From: Mycolicibacterium pulveris
GTDB lineage: Bacteria > Actinomycetota > Actinomycetes > Mycobacteriales > Mycobacteriaceae
Direction: 5' to 3'
NCBI RefSeq assembly: GCF_010725725.1
Contig: NZ_AP022599.1
Coordinates: forward strand, 2,480,001-2,544,000
DNA: 64,000 nt
In this document: one piece after another, positions 1-8,977 of the stretch
Layout: every line of letters starts with the position of its first letter
Position numbering within the stretch: position 1 is the first letter of the stretch
Translations under genes and position numbers: made by a program
The notes under the pieces: generated by a model
What the model was told of the DNA's origin: nothing
What the model saw: the letters and a program-made list of their open reading frames with translations, nothing else
Databases searched by the model: none

Positions 1-627
1 TTGCTCACCTGGGTGATCCTGGCGATCCTGAGTGTGCTCGGGGTGAACATCGCGCCGTTCATCGCTTCCGCCGGTGTGGTGGGTTTGGCGATCGGCTTCG
101 GCGCCCAGAACCTGGTCCGCGACTTCGTCAGCGGCATGTTCATGCTGTTGGAGGACCAGTACGGGGTCGGTGACATCGTCGACGTCGGCGAGGTGATCGG
201 CGAGGTGGAAAGCGTCGGGCTGCGGATCACGAGGCTCCGAGACATCGACGGCACCCTCTGGTACGTGCGCAACGGCGAGATCGTGCGCGTCGGCAACATG
301 AGCCAGGAGTGGGCCTACGCGCGGCTCGAGCTGCCGGTCTCCCTGTCCGCCGATGTCGAAAAGGCCAAAGAGGTCGCCCTCGAGGCCGCGGCGGAGGCGG
401 TCGCCCAGCCGTCGATGGCCGCCAAGGTGCTCGGTGAACCGGAGATGTACGGAGTCCAGGAGGTCGCGCCGGACCTGTACACGCTGCGGATCCTGTTGAA
501 GACGCGCCCGAACGAGCAGTGGAGCGTCCAACGCCAACTGCGCGCCGAGATCCTGCGTGCGTTCGACGAGAACGGCATCGACCTGCCCTACCCGCGCGGG
601 CGCATTCACGCCGTCGTCGGGGGCTGA
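1..627 (+). CDS. MscS-family mechanosensitive ion channel, C-terminal part (5' truncated by window)
   Basis: The 208 readable residues match the pore-lining helix and cytoplasmic beta domain of small-conductance mechanosensitive channels, which release solutes on hypo-osmotic shock. The family hallmark is the Gly/Ala-rich pore helix followed by GAQNLVRDFVSGMFMLLEDQ at about residues 34-53 and then YGVGDIV. The alpha/beta vestibule domain follows to the C terminus. The protein is in frame from base 1. Family members have further N-terminal membrane helices, so the true start is almost certainly upstream of the window. It converges on the tex gene with only eight bases between the stop codons. 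Confidence 0.85.
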   Translation: MLTWVILAILSVLGVNIAPFIASAGVVGLAIGFGAQNLVRDFVSGMFMLLEDQYGVGDIVDVGEVIGEVESVGLRITRLRDIDGTLWYVRNGEIVRVGNMSQEWAYARLELPVSLSADVEKAKEVALEAAAEAVAQPSMAAKVLGEPEMYGVQEVAPDLYTLRILLKTRPNEQWSVQRQLRAEILRAFDENGIDLPYPRGRIHAVVGG

Positions 628-635
628 CGGAGCCG

Positions 636-2948
636 TCAGCGCCCGAAGCCGGCCTTGCGTAACGCGTCTGCCATCGAACCGGTGGGCGCATCGGCCGGTG
701 GGCGTCGCTGCGGGCGGCCTTTGCGCCGGAAGCTGCGGTCGGGCCGCTCACCCTTGTCGGCCGGTTCGTCGTCGAGCCGCAGGCTCAACCCGATCCGCTG
801 ACGCTCGACGTCGACGTCGATGACCTTCACCCGCACCACCTGCCCGGAGCGCACCACCTCGTGCGGGTCTGACACGAACCGGTCGGCCATCGCCGAGACG
901 TGCACCAAACCGTCCTGGTGCACGCCGACGTCGACGAACGCCCCGAACGCCGCGACGTTGGTGACCACACCCTCGAGCACCATGCCGAGCTTCAGGTCGG
1001 CCACCTTCTCGACCCCCGCGGCGAACGTCGCCGTGGAGAACGCCGGCCGCGGGTCGCGCCCCGGCTTCTCCAACTCGGCGAGAATGTCGGTGACGGTGGG
1101 GATGCCGAACCGGTCGTCGGCGAAGTCGGCGGGTTTCAGCGACTTCAGCGCCCGCTCGTTGCCGATGAGCTCAGCCAGCGTGATCCCCGAGCGATCCAGG
1201 ATGCGGCGCACCACCGGATACGACTCGGGGTGTACACCGGAGGCGTCGATGGGATCGTCGCCGCCGCGGATCCGCAGGAAGCCGGCGCACTGCTCGAATG
1301 CCTTGGGCCCCAGCCGCGGAACGTCGAGGAGCGCCTTGCGGTCGCGGAACGGCCCGGTCGTGTCGCGGTGGGTGACGATGGCCTCGGCCAGCGACTCCGA
1401 CACACCCGACACGCGGGCGAGCAGCGGCACCGACGCGGTGTTCAAGTCGACGCCGACCGCGTTGACCGCGTCCTCGACGACTGCGTCGAGGCTGCGGGCC
1501 AGCGTGCCGGGCGTCACGTCGTGCTGGTACTGCCCGACGCCGATCGACTTCGGGTCGATCTTCACCAGTTCGGCCAGCGGGTCCTGCAACCGTCGCGCGA
1601 TCGAGACGGCGCCCCGCAACGTCACGTCGAGCGTGGGCAGTTCGCGCGCGGCATACGCGGATGCCGAGTACACCGAGGCGCCGGCCTCGCTCACCATCGC
1701 CTTCGTCGGCGCGTCGGCACCGGCCGCGCGGATGTCGGCGATGAGCTCCGCGGCCAGCGCGTCGGTCTCCCGCGACGCGGTGCCATTGCCGACGGCGATC
1801 AGCTCGACACGGTGACGCGCGACGAGCGCGGCCAGAGTGGCCTTGGCCGTATCCCATTGGCGCTGAGGCTGATGCGGAAAGATCGTCGCGGTGTCGATCA
1901 CCTTGCCGGTGCCGTCGACGACAGCCACCTTGACGCCCGTGCGGTAACCGGGGTCCAGGCCGAGCGTCGTGCGGTTTCCCGCCGGCGCAGCCAGCAGCAG
2001 GTCCTTGAGGTTGGTCGCGAACACCGCGACCGCCTGTTCTTCGGCGCGGTTGCGCAGCCGTATGCGGGCGTCGACCTTCGCCGAGATCATCAGCTTGGTC
2101 CGCCATGCCCATTCGACGGTGCCGACCAGCCACGTGGTCGCGGCGGCGTTCGCCGTCATGTCGATGCCGAGGGCCTTGGCGATCATGGCGTGGTACTGCG
2201 CGTCGTCGCCGCCGTCGAAGCTCAGCGCCAGGATCTCCTCCTTCTCGCCGCGCATCGCGGCGAGCACCCGGTGCGACGGCATGGTCTCCAGCGCCTCGCG
2301 GTAGTCGAAGTAGTCCCGATACTTCTGTGCTGCCGCGCTTTTGGCCACCTCGGCGGACCAGGGCGCGGTGTGCAGCGAACCCGCCTTCCAGAACTGCTCC
2401 CGCACGGCGCCCACCAGCTCGGCATCCTCGGCGGCGCGTTCGGCGAGGATGTGGCGGGCGCCGTCGAGCGCCGCCGCGGCGTCGGGAACGTCGGCGCCGA
2501 CGAACTCCGCGGCGGCCTTCTGCGGGTCGAGGGCCGGATCGGCGAGCAGCCGAACGGCCAGCGGCTCCAGGCCCGCCTCACGGGCGATCTGCGCCTTGGT
2601 GCGCCGCTTGGGCTTGTACGGCAGGTAGATGTCCTCGACCCGCGATTTGGTCTCGGCCGTCATCAGCGCGGCCTTCAGCTCGTCGGTGAGCTTGCCCTGC
2701 TCCTCGATGGAGGCCAGCACGGCGGCGCGACGCTCATCCAGTTCGCGCAGGTACTGCAGGCGTTCCTCGAGCGTGCGCAGCGCGGTGTCGTCCAGGCTGC
2801 CGGTCGCCTCCTTGCGGTACCGGGCGATGAACGGCACGGTCGCGCCGTCGTCGAGCAGCCGGACGGCCGCGGCGACCTGCGCCTCGTCGACGGCCAATTC
2901 CTCAGCAAGACGGGCATTTACAGACTTCAGGCTAAAGCTCTGTGGCAC
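636..2948 (-). CDS. tex: Tex family RNA-binding transcriptional accessory protein
   Basis: The 770-residue length is usual for Tex, a cytoplasmic nucleic-acid-binding protein linked to transcription and RNA metabolism. Visible domains in order are the helical Tex N-terminal region, an YqgF/RNase H-like fold starting near GLDPGYRTGVKVAVVDG (about residue 330), tandem helix-hairpin-helix segments (VNAVGVDLNTAS to LDVPRLGPKAFEQCAGF, about 490-560), and an S1 RNA-binding domain (LGMVLEGVVTNVAAFGAFVDVG, about 650-725). The tail is basic and Arg/Lys-rich. It is transcribed alone; the gap to the next leftward gene is 63 bases. Family assignment is firm; the exact role in mycobacteria is not established here. 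Confidence 0.93.
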   Translation of the reverse strand: MPQSFSLKSVNARLAEELAVDEAQVAAAVRLLDDGATVPFIARYRKEATGSLDDTALRTLEERLQYLRELDERRAAVLASIEEQGKLTDELKAALMTAETKSRVEDIYLPYKPKRRTKAQIAREAGLEPLAVRLLADPALDPQKAAAEFVGADVPDAAAALDGARHILAERAAEDAELVGAVREQFWKAGSLHTAPWSAEVAKSAAAQKYRDYFDYREALETMPSHRVLAAMRGEKEEILALSFDGGDDAQYHAMIAKALGIDMTANAAATTWLVGTVEWAWRTKLMISAKVDARIRLRNRAEEQAVAVFATNLKDLLLAAPAGNRTTLGLDPGYRTGVKVAVVDGTGKVIDTATIFPHQPQRQWDTAKATLAALVARHRVELIAVGNGTASRETDALAAELIADIRAAGADAPTKAMVSEAGASVYSASAYAARELPTLDVTLRGAVSIARRLQDPLAELVKIDPKSIGVGQYQHDVTPGTLARSLDAVVEDAVNAVGVDLNTASVPLLARVSGVSESLAEAIVTHRDTTGPFRDRKALLDVPRLGPKAFEQCAGFLRIRGGDDPIDASGVHPESYPVVRRILDRSGITLAELIGNERALKSLKPADFADDRFGIPTVTDILAELEKPGRDPRPAFSTATFAAGVEKVADLKLGMVLEGVVTNVAAFGAFVDVGVHQDGLVHVSAMADRFVSDPHEVVRSGQVVRVKVIDVDVERQRIGLSLRLDDEPADKGERPDRSFRRKGRPQRRPPADAPTGSMADALRKAGFGR

Positions 2949-3011
2949 GCGGCGACTCTACAGGCCGGGCCCGACAGCACCGAAGGTGTGCCGGGGCCGC
3001 GTCGCGAGAAG

Positions 3012-4271
3012 TCAGCGACGCAGGGGTGCGGCGGCCTCGAACGCCGCCGCCTTGCCGTCGGACTGCCACCGCAGCCAGTTCTCCCACCGGCTGAGGTTGG
3101 CCTGCTGCCATCGGCGGTCCACCCAACCCGAAGCACGCCGCGCCAGCTCGAGCGCCAGGATGAGCGGAGACCGCAACAGCAGCAACAGGATTCCCGGCAC
3201 CGCCGACGGCAGGCGGTAGCGGCGCCGGTTCCACGGCAGCATGTACAACCCGAGATAGCCGGCCTGCACCCGGTAGTGGTACTCGGCGCGCAGTCGCGCG
3301 AGGCCGCGCTGCGCGGGTGCGGGCGCGAAGGCGGGAACGAATGATTCGACGAGTTCTGTGCCGCTGTCGGCGCTGTCGTAGCTGCGCGCGGCGTCGGCCA
3401 TGAACAGGATGCGCCACGCGTCGGCGACGGTCTCGGGAAAGTAGCCGTCGCAGCGCACGCCGACCAGATGGCCGCAGTAACGGTTGAAGTGCAGCACCGC
3501 GCGCACTTCCCGCGCGGAGGTGAGGTGGCCCAGCAGATACAGGCCCAACGCCGGCGCGACGCTGCCGCCGAGCAGCGTCAGCAGCATGGCGGACTGGCTG
3601 ATCGGCAGCCCCCAGCGTTCGGCGTCCCACTCGGGGTGCTGCTTGACCCGTTCACGGACGCTGACATGCATGATCCGCACATGCATGGAGATGTTGCGGC
3701 CCAGCGAGCCGGGTGTGAGGACGGCGCCCGGTCGGCAGACCTCGATCCACCACCGCGACGTCTCCAGGTAGCGGTGCAGTGCCCGCTGGCCTGCATAGCC
3801 GCCCGAGAGCGACAGCGGCACCGCCAACCAGCCCTCGGTGTAGGTGTCGTTGGTGCCGGCGTTGCCCAGCGCTCCGAGCGCGTACGCCCAGCGCCGCCAC
3901 ACCGCGGCGCCTTCCTCGACCAGCTCCGGGTCGACCCACCCGGGTAGTTGCTCGAACTCCGCGAACAGCGCCCGCATCGACTCGGGCGCCTCGGGCACGC
4001 TGTCGATGCTGTCGCGCTGCGCCCGCTCGACGAGCTCACGGGCTTTTCTGGCGCCGAGCTCACCGTGGTAGGTCTCGGCGACGAACCGCTCCGCGACGGG
4101 ATCGCCCTCGGTCAAGCCGGCGATGAAGGCCCGCGCGACGGCGTCGGTGGGAAAGAGGTCGACGCCGGTGAGCCGCTTGACCAGGTTGCGCAGCCCCACG
4201 CGCCGGCCGTTGCACTCCGGATAGCGGAAGGCGGTCGGCGCCCCCGGCGGTCGCGGCGAGGGTTCGGGCAT
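3012..4271 (-). CDS. Oxygenase MpaB family protein (DUF2236)
   Basis: A 419-residue protein of the MpaB/latex-clearing-like DUF2236 group, which is abundant in mycobacteria and thought to contain haem-dependent oxygenases. Support comes from the overall pattern: RDSIDSVPEAPESMRALFAEFEQLPGWVDPEL near the N terminus, a central histidine-containing run (HVRIMHVSVRERVKQHPEW), and the HFNRYCGHLVGV segment typical of the larger family members. The final 60 residues are basic. There is no signal peptide. It lies between tex and a TspO-like membrane protein gene, both on the same strand, but no operon partner suggests a substrate. The family call is good; the reaction is unknown. Confidence 0.75.
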   Translation of the reverse strand: MPEPSPRPPGAPTAFRYPECNGRRVGLRNLVKRLTGVDLFPTDAVARAFIAGLTEGDPVAERFVAETYHGELGARKARELVERAQRDSIDSVPEAPESMRALFAEFEQLPGWVDPELVEEGAAVWRRWAYALGALGNAGTNDTYTEGWLAVPLSLSGGYAGQRALHRYLETSRWWIEVCRPGAVLTPGSLGRNISMHVRIMHVSVRERVKQHPEWDAERWGLPISQSAMLLTLLGGSVAPALGLYLLGHLTSAREVRAVLHFNRYCGHLVGVRCDGYFPETVADAWRILFMADAARSYDSADSGTELVESFVPAFAPAPAQRGLARLRAEYHYRVQAGYLGLYMLPWNRRRYRLPSAVPGILLLLLRSPLILALELARRASGWVDRRWQQANLSRWENWLRWQSDGKAAAFEAAAPLRR

Positions 4272-4296
4272 GGCTCTGTTGTACCGCCCCTGTGGG

Positions 4297-5082
4297 TCAG
4301 ACTGCGTGCCGCCTGGCCGTGACGAGCACCGCCAGCCCCAGCACCGCCGCGGTGACCGAGGCGGCGATTAACACCGACGTGGTCTCGTGCAGCCGCACCG
4401 CGATGCCGACCAGCGCCCAGACGATCACCAGCGCGTAGGCGATGTCCCGGTGGCGCAGGCACATCACCAGGCCCAGCGCGCCCGCCACCGCGACCATGAT
4501 CACGCCCCAGGTCGGCTCGGAAAGACCGAAGCCCGACCAGCCGGCGTCGTCGAGGGTGATCGTCGCGTTGGCGATCGTGGCGACCGAGATCCAGCCCAGG
4601 TAGACCCGGAACGGGATGTGCACCGTCCACCGTTCCACGGTCGAGGCCGGTGGATGGGCAGCCTGGATGCGGTAGATGACGATCAGCGCGCCCAGCAGCA
4701 CGACCATCAGCAGCATGCTCAGCGGGAACCGATTGTGGTGCCACGCGAAAAGCCAGCAGCAGTTCGCCGCCGCGGTCAGCACGTACCAGGGCGCGATGGC
4801 CCGCGCGGCGCCACTGTCGGTGCGGCCCTGGGCCAAAGTGAGGCTCAGGTAGACGCTGTAGGCGATCACCCCGAAATAGATGAGGCTCCAGATGGAGAAC
4901 ACGTAGCCGGCCGGCGCGAAGTACACCTCGCTGCGGCGGGTGACGTCGCCGGTGGTCTGGCCGTTGATCGGCAGCGCGTTGGCCAGGTAGTTGACCACGA
5001 GGGTGGCCACCGTCGCCAGGGTGACGACGAGCGGCAGGAGCAGCGTCGTGATCGAACGGCTACCGACGGACCTGCTCACCAC
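4297..5082 (-). CDS. TspO/MBR-like tryptophan-rich integral membrane protein
   Basis: A 261-residue hydrophobic protein with about seven predicted membrane segments. The segment FAPAGYVFSIWSLIYFG (about residues 53-69) is the signature start of TspO/MBR-related tryptophan-rich membrane proteins, and other tryptophans sit near helix ends. The length exceeds classical TspO (about 160), placing it in the longer bacterial relatives, whose ligand is unknown. The start is the first of two adjacent GTG codons, chosen because an AAGGAG ribosome site lies five bases upstream (5088-5093). The longer open frame to 5277 would run into the next gene. The gap to the upstream metallo-hydrolase gene is 50 bases, so cotranscription is possible. 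Confidence 0.75.
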   Translation of the reverse strand: MVSRSVGSRSITTLLLPLVVTLATVATLVVNYLANALPINGQTTGDVTRRSEVYFAPAGYVFSIWSLIYFGVIAYSVYLSLTLAQGRTDSGAARAIAPWYVLTAAANCCWLFAWHHNRFPLSMLLMVVLLGALIVIYRIQAAHPPASTVERWTVHIPFRVYLGWISVATIANATITLDDAGWSGFGLSEPTWGVIMVAVAGALGLVMCLRHRDIAYALVIVWALVGIAVRLHETTSVLIAASVTAAVLGLAVLVTARRHAV

Positions 5083-5132
5083 GGGGGCTCCTTCGTGCCT
5101 GATACGCGATACGTGCCCGTTCACCGGGAATT

Positions 5133-6497
5133 CTAACCCTTCGCGGCGCCGGGCGACGTGAGACCGAGACGCGTCGCGTTGTCGAAGTCGTCGTCGATGA
5201 GAACGACCTCGTGACCCGCGCGGTCGAGAAGCGAGGCCGCGATCGACGACCGATAGCCCGACTCGCAGTGCACCCAAACCGTCGAGGCGGGAACCTCGCC
5301 GAACCGCTCCGGCAGTTCGTGCAGGGGAATGTTGACCGCCTCGGGGATGTGGTCCTCCTCGTACTCGTTGCGCTGCCGCACGTCGAGCACCGTCACGGCA
5401 CCGGCGCGGCGCTCGCCGGCCAGCGCCGCGAAGTCGGCCACCGGATAGGAGCCGAGCGGACGCCCGTCCCGCAACTCGTCGATGTCACCGGCGGCTGCCC
5501 CCGCCAACCGGTCCACACCGATCCGTACCAGTTGCCGCCTGGCTTCGGCGATCTGCTCGGGAGATTCACCGATCAGCGTCAACGGCGCGCCCCAATCGTA
5601 GAGCCAGCCGAAATAGGTGACGAACGAGCCGGACAGCTCGAAACCCAACGCTCCCTGCAGATGTCCGGCCGCGAACGCCGTCCGGTTGCGCAGATCGACC
5701 ACCCACTCACCGGCCTCGAGCCGACGGCGAAGCTCCTTCGGGTCGACGGGCTCGGGCGGCGTGAGATCCACCGGAGCCGGGCCTTCGCGATTGATGACGC
5801 CCATGTGCGCGTAGTAGGCCGGGTACGCCGACAGGCCCGCGATCAGTTCATCGACGAAGCTCTGTTCATCCTGGGTCAGCGCCGGATTACGTTGCCGCTC
5901 TTCACCGATCGTCGACGCATCACCGGAGGCCGGGGTGGCCGAACAGAAGCTGCCGAAGCCGTGGGTGGGGTAGATCGGGACATCCGCGGGCAGCCGGTCA
6001 GCGAGCTTTCGCACCGAGCGATACTGGGCGCGGGTGAGCTCCTCGGTGTCCTGCGCGCTGATCAGATCGGTGCGTCCGGTGGTGCCGAACAGCATTGAGC
6101 CGCCGGTGAACACGCCGTGGATCGCGTCGTTCTCATCGCGCAGCACATAGCTGACGTGGTGGTGGGTGTGGCCGGGGGTGTGCATCACCTCCAGCCGGAT
6201 GGGTCCCGCGTCGATGACGTCGCCCTCGGTGGCGGGGTGCCGCGGATAGTTCACCTCATCGCCGGCGGGCACCACGTATCGGGCGCCGACGATGCGGGAC
6301 AGCTCGAGCCCGCCGGTCACATAGTCGTTGTGCAGGTGCGTCTCGAGCACATGGGTGATACGGGCCCCGTGGGCACCGGCCAGCATGAGCACCCGGTCGA
6401 TGTCGCGCTGCGGATCGATCGCCACGGCGACGCCGCCGTTGGTGACCAGATAGCTGCGGTCACCGAGTCCGGAGGTTTCGATGATCGAGACGTCCAT
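5133..6497 (-). CDS. MBL-fold metallo-hydrolase/rhodanese fusion A (persulfide dioxygenase-like)
   Basis: A 454-residue cytoplasmic fusion. The N-terminal half is a metallo-beta-lactamase fold of the ETHE1/persulfide-dioxygenase type, with metal ligands in THLHND (about residues 54-59), HTPGHTHHH (about 109-117) and YPTHGFGSFC (about 177). The C-terminal half holds two rhodanese-like repeats. The first (VVDLRNRTAFAAGHLQGALG) has no catalytic cysteine where expected. The second has the active loop HCESGYRSS (about residue 420). The family oxidises glutathione or other persulfides to sulfite and moves sulfane sulfur. The gene lies 15 bases downstream of a TauE/SafE sulfite/sulfonate exporter gene, which fits export of the sulfite formed. 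Confidence 0.87.
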   Translation of the reverse strand: MDVSIIETSGLGDRSYLVTNGGVAVAIDPQRDIDRVLMLAGAHGARITHVLETHLHNDYVTGGLELSRIVGARYVVPAGDEVNYPRHPATEGDVIDAGPIRLEVMHTPGHTHHHVSYVLRDENDAIHGVFTGGSMLFGTTGRTDLISAQDTEELTRAQYRSVRKLADRLPADVPIYPTHGFGSFCSATPASGDASTIGEERQRNPALTQDEQSFVDELIAGLSAYPAYYAHMGVINREGPAPVDLTPPEPVDPKELRRRLEAGEWVVDLRNRTAFAAGHLQGALGFELSGSFVTYFGWLYDWGAPLTLIGESPEQIAEARRQLVRIGVDRLAGAAAGDIDELRDGRPLGSYPVADFAALAGERRAGAVTVLDVRQRNEYEEDHIPEAVNIPLHELPERFGEVPASTVWVHCESGYRSSIAASLLDRAGHEVVLIDDDFDNATRLGLTSPGAAKG

Positions 6498-6512
6498 GAG
6501 ATTCTCCTTCGA

Positions 6513-7286
6513 TCAGCGTAAGACGATCGTGTCGACGAGCACATAGGCGGCGACGGCGAAGACCAGGTAGGCGAACCAGCGCTGCAGGCGTGCGGTGTCG
6601 ATTTTGGTGCCGAAGTAACCGGCGACCAGCGAGGCGAGCATGGCGGCGCCGACGAATGCTGCGGTGATCGACCAGTCCAGGCTGACGCCGTTGAGATGCG
6701 AGAAGAGCCCGGCTATCGAGTTGGCGACGATGATCAGCAGCGAAGTGCCGATCGCCGTGGACATCTCGACGCCGAGCACCACGACGAGCGCCGGAATGAT
6801 GAGGAACCCGCCGCCGACGCCGAACAGACCGGTCAGCAAGCCGACTGCCAGCCCGGCGCCGAGAGACCGCGGTGCGCAGCGGCGCCAGTTGACCCGGCCC
6901 TCCCTGACTTCACAGGCGGTGCCGGTGTTGCTCTGGTCGGCCAGCATGCGGATGCCCGCGACCACCATCACCACCGCGAACCCGATCAGCAGCGCCGAAT
7001 CGGGCAGGTGCCTGCTGAGCGTGCTGCCGACGATGCTGCCCGGGATGCCCGCCGCCGCGAAGATGGCGGCCATCCGCCAGCGGATCTGTCGCGCGCGGAT
7101 CTTCGGCAGCGCCCCGACGGCCGAGGCCGTGGCGACGACGACCAACGACATCGGAATCGCCTCTTGCACACCGAGGTTCATCCCGTAGACCAGTGCGGGG
7201 ACGGCGAGGATCGAGCCGCCGCCGCCGAGCAGGCCCAGCAGCACGCCGATCAGCGCACCGAGCCCCAGGCCCATCGCCACAGTCAT
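6513..7286 (-). CDS. Sulfite exporter TauE/SafE family protein
   Basis: A 257-residue membrane protein with about eight helices and the two family repeats, GALIGVLLGLLGGGGSILAVPALVY near the N terminus and AVGLLTGLFGVGGGFLIIPALVV near residue 140. Family members are thought to export sulfite or other small organosulfur anions. It lies between the two metallo-beta-lactamase/rhodanese genes, with 18 bases to the small CxxC gene upstream and 15 to fusion A downstream, so a single leftward transcript is likely. A product of persulfide oxidation is the natural cargo, but this is inferred from context. Confidence 0.87.
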   Translation of the reverse strand: MTVAMGLGLGALIGVLLGLLGGGGSILAVPALVYGMNLGVQEAIPMSLVVVATASAVGALPKIRARQIRWRMAAIFAAAGIPGSIVGSTLSRHLPDSALLIGFAVVMVVAGIRMLADQSNTGTACEVREGRVNWRRCAPRSLGAGLAVGLLTGLFGVGGGFLIIPALVVVLGVEMSTAIGTSLLIIVANSIAGLFSHLNGVSLDWSITAAFVGAAMLASLVAGYFGTKIDTARLQRWFAYLVFAVAAYVLVDTIVLR

Positions 7287-7304
7287 GGATCGCCGTCGTT
7301 CGGT

Positions 7305-7469
7305 CTACCGGCGCCAGAACCTGCCGAGAGTGCGCCGCGGCGGCTCGGTCACCTTTTCGCAGCGGCACTGCTGCGCGGCGGGCACCGACGCCATCACCTC
7401 GTCCACGTGCTGGCCGCAGCCCTCCCACGTCGTCTTACCGCAGGACGGACATCGAACCGGGTAACACAT
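7305..7469 (-). CDS. Small cysteine-rich (CxxC) protein in the sulfur operon
   Basis: This 54-residue reading frame starts with ATG at 7469 behind an AAAGG-type ribosome site and ends at TAG (7305). It begins MCYPVRCPSCGKTTWEGCGQ and holds a CPSC pair, then a further Cys and His (GCGQH), and a second pair CRC near residue 36. That pattern suggests a small zinc-ribbon-like or thiol-carrying protein; similar short actinobacterial proteins are familiar but uncharacterised. It sits between fusion B (39 bases upstream) and TauE/SafE (18 bases downstream), so it is likely cotranscribed with the persulfide genes. A sulfur-carrier or redox role is only a guess. Confidence 0.72.
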   Translation of the reverse strand: MCYPVRCPSCGKTTWEGCGQHVDEVMASVPAAQQCRCEKVTEPPRRTLGRFWRR

Positions 7470-7508
7470 TGTCACACCTTTCTTTTCGGTTCTCCTCGGC
7501 CCGATCGC

Positions 7509-8888
7509 TCAGACCATGGCGCGGGCGGTTGCCCACTCGTCGTATCCTCCCAGCAGGTCGGTCACCTGTTGGAACCCGTTGGCGCGCAGCAAGGATGCCG
7601 CGACACTCGACCGCCAGCCGCCCGCGCAGTGCACGACGATCGGCTTGCCATTCGGCACGTCGCCCATCCGGACACGCAACTGCGCGAGCGGGATGTGCAC
7701 GGAGCCCGGAATGGCGCCGCTTGCCCGCTCACCGGCGTTGCGGATGTCGATCAGCGTCACCGCATCCCGCGCCAACAGGTCGTCGAGCTCGGCGGCCGTC
7801 GTCCGCGGAGCCGACTGCACGAGGTCGGCCAGTTCGGCGGGGAAGTGCCCGTCGCGGCCGACGTTGAGGTAACCGACGGTGTTGTCCGAGCCGATCCGGG
7901 CCAGCCGCAGCGCGGCCTGCTGCTCCTCGCCGGGGTAGGTGATCAGGACGATCTGCGCACCGACCTCGGCCACCATCCCGCCCGTCTCGGCGAACCGGCC
8001 GTCGAACCCGACGTTGACCGACCCGCGCAAGTGGCCGGCGGCGAAGTCCTCGACGCTGCGGGCGTCCAGCACGCGCACGTCGGCGGCCAGTGCCGCCCGG
8101 ATCTGCGCCGGCGTCATCTCCGGGACCGTGCGGTCCTGGCGCAGCAGCGGATGCACCCGCTTGTTCATCGCGGCGTCGGACGCGAAGTAGGCGGGCGCGG
8201 CGGGCTGGCCATCGGTGATCAGCTCGACGAACGCGTCCTCGCTCATCGGCTGCACCGAGGGGTTGGTCAAACGCTGTTCGCCGATGGTCGAGGTGAGCTC
8301 GGCGGACAGGTTCTTGCCGCAGGCCGAACCGGCGCCGTGGGCGGGCAGCACCTTCACATGATCAGGCAACGTCAGCAGCTTGGCGTGGATCGTGCGATAC
8401 ATCGCCCGGGCCAGATCGGTCGTCGAGCTCTCCCCGATGTTGACCAGATCCGGCCGGCCGACGTCACCGATGAACAGTGAGTCGCCGGTCAGCACGGCTA
8501 CAGGCTCGGCGTCGGCACGTTCACGGACGAGCACGCTGATCGACTCCCAGGTGTGCCCGGGAGTGGACATGATCTCCAGCTCCACGGTGCCGAGCGAGAG
8601 GCGTTCACCGTCGGCCAGCCTGCGGATCGGGTAGTCGGTCTCGGCGGCCTCGCCGAAGCCGATCCAAGCGCCGGTCGCGTCGACCAGCTCCAGGTGCCCG
8701 GAGACGAAGTCGGCGTGGAAATGCGTGTTGATGACGCCTTCGATCGTGAGGTTGAACTTCCGCGCGTCGGCGAGGTACTCGGTGATGTCGCGGCGCGGAT
8801 CGACGACGACCGCGCGTCCGGTCGACTCGTCACCGATCAAGTATGACGCGTGCGAGAGGCACTCGATGTAGTACTGCTCGAGGATCAT
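7509..8888 (-). CDS. MBL-fold metallo-hydrolase/rhodanese fusion B
   Basis: A 459-residue paralogue of fusion A. Metal-binding motifs are NTHFHADFVSGH (about residues 53-64), STPGHTWES (about 107) and LPAHGAGSACGKN (about 170). The first rhodanese repeat lacks a cysteine in its loop (VLITYPGEEQQ). The second has the active loop HCAGGWRSS (about 427). The start is ATG 8888 with AAGGAG seven bases upstream; the open frame continues to 9059 but that part covers the divergent promoter and regulator start. It is the first gene of the leftward arm and its promoter contains three CsoR/CstR-type operators, so control by the divergent repressor is strongly suggested. Confidence 0.88.
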   Translation of the reverse strand: MILEQYYIECLSHASYLIGDESTGRAVVVDPRRDITEYLADARKFNLTIEGVINTHFHADFVSGHLELVDATGAWIGFGEAAETDYPIRRLADGERLSLGTVELEIMSTPGHTWESISVLVRERADAEPVAVLTGDSLFIGDVGRPDLVNIGESSTTDLARAMYRTIHAKLLTLPDHVKVLPAHGAGSACGKNLSAELTSTIGEQRLTNPSVQPMSEDAFVELITDGQPAAPAYFASDAAMNKRVHPLLRQDRTVPEMTPAQIRAALAADVRVLDARSVEDFAAGHLRGSVNVGFDGRFAETGGMVAEVGAQIVLITYPGEEQQAALRLARIGSDNTVGYLNVGRDGHFPAELADLVQSAPRTTAAELDDLLARDAVTLIDIRNAGERASGAIPGSVHIPLAQLRVRMGDVPNGKPIVVHCAGGWRSSVAASLLRANGFQQVTDLLGGYDEWATARAMV

Positions 8889-8926
8889 CCCCGGACTCCT
8901 TCCCAGTCGTCGGGACATCGATGCTG

Positions 8927-8942
8927 ATACCCCGGCGGGTAT
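8927..8942. promoter_or_regulatory. CsoR/CstR-type operator 1
   Basis: ATACCCCGGCGGGTAT: inverted ATACCC/GGGTAT arms around a four-base centre, the known operator type of the DUF156 repressor family. It is the copy nearest to the leftward gene start at 8888. Confidence 0.82.
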
Positions 8943-8950
8943 GAAAGACA

Positions 8951-8966
8951 ATACCCCAGGGGGTAT
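8951..8966. promoter_or_regulatory. CsoR/CstR-type operator 2, overlapping divergent promoter elements
   Basis: ATACCCCAGGGGGTAT, a near-perfect inverted repeat starting 24 bases after copy 1. A consensus -10, TATAAT, lies at 8966-8971 on the + strand, and TATTGT at 8953-8948 on the - strand, with TTGTGG (8977-8972) as a possible -35. A repressor bound here would block both directions. Confidence 0.82.
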
Positions 8967-8977
8967 ATAATCCACAA

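Noticed and set aside
12..751. Several reverse frames opposite the MscS gene
   Set aside because: They are short, Arg/Ser/Pro-rich and lack ribosome sites; MscS has full family motifs.
900..3344. Very long rightward open frame opposite tex
   Set aside because: It is a GC-driven shadow of tex and the MpaB-type gene; its protein is Arg/Gly/His-rich with no domain.
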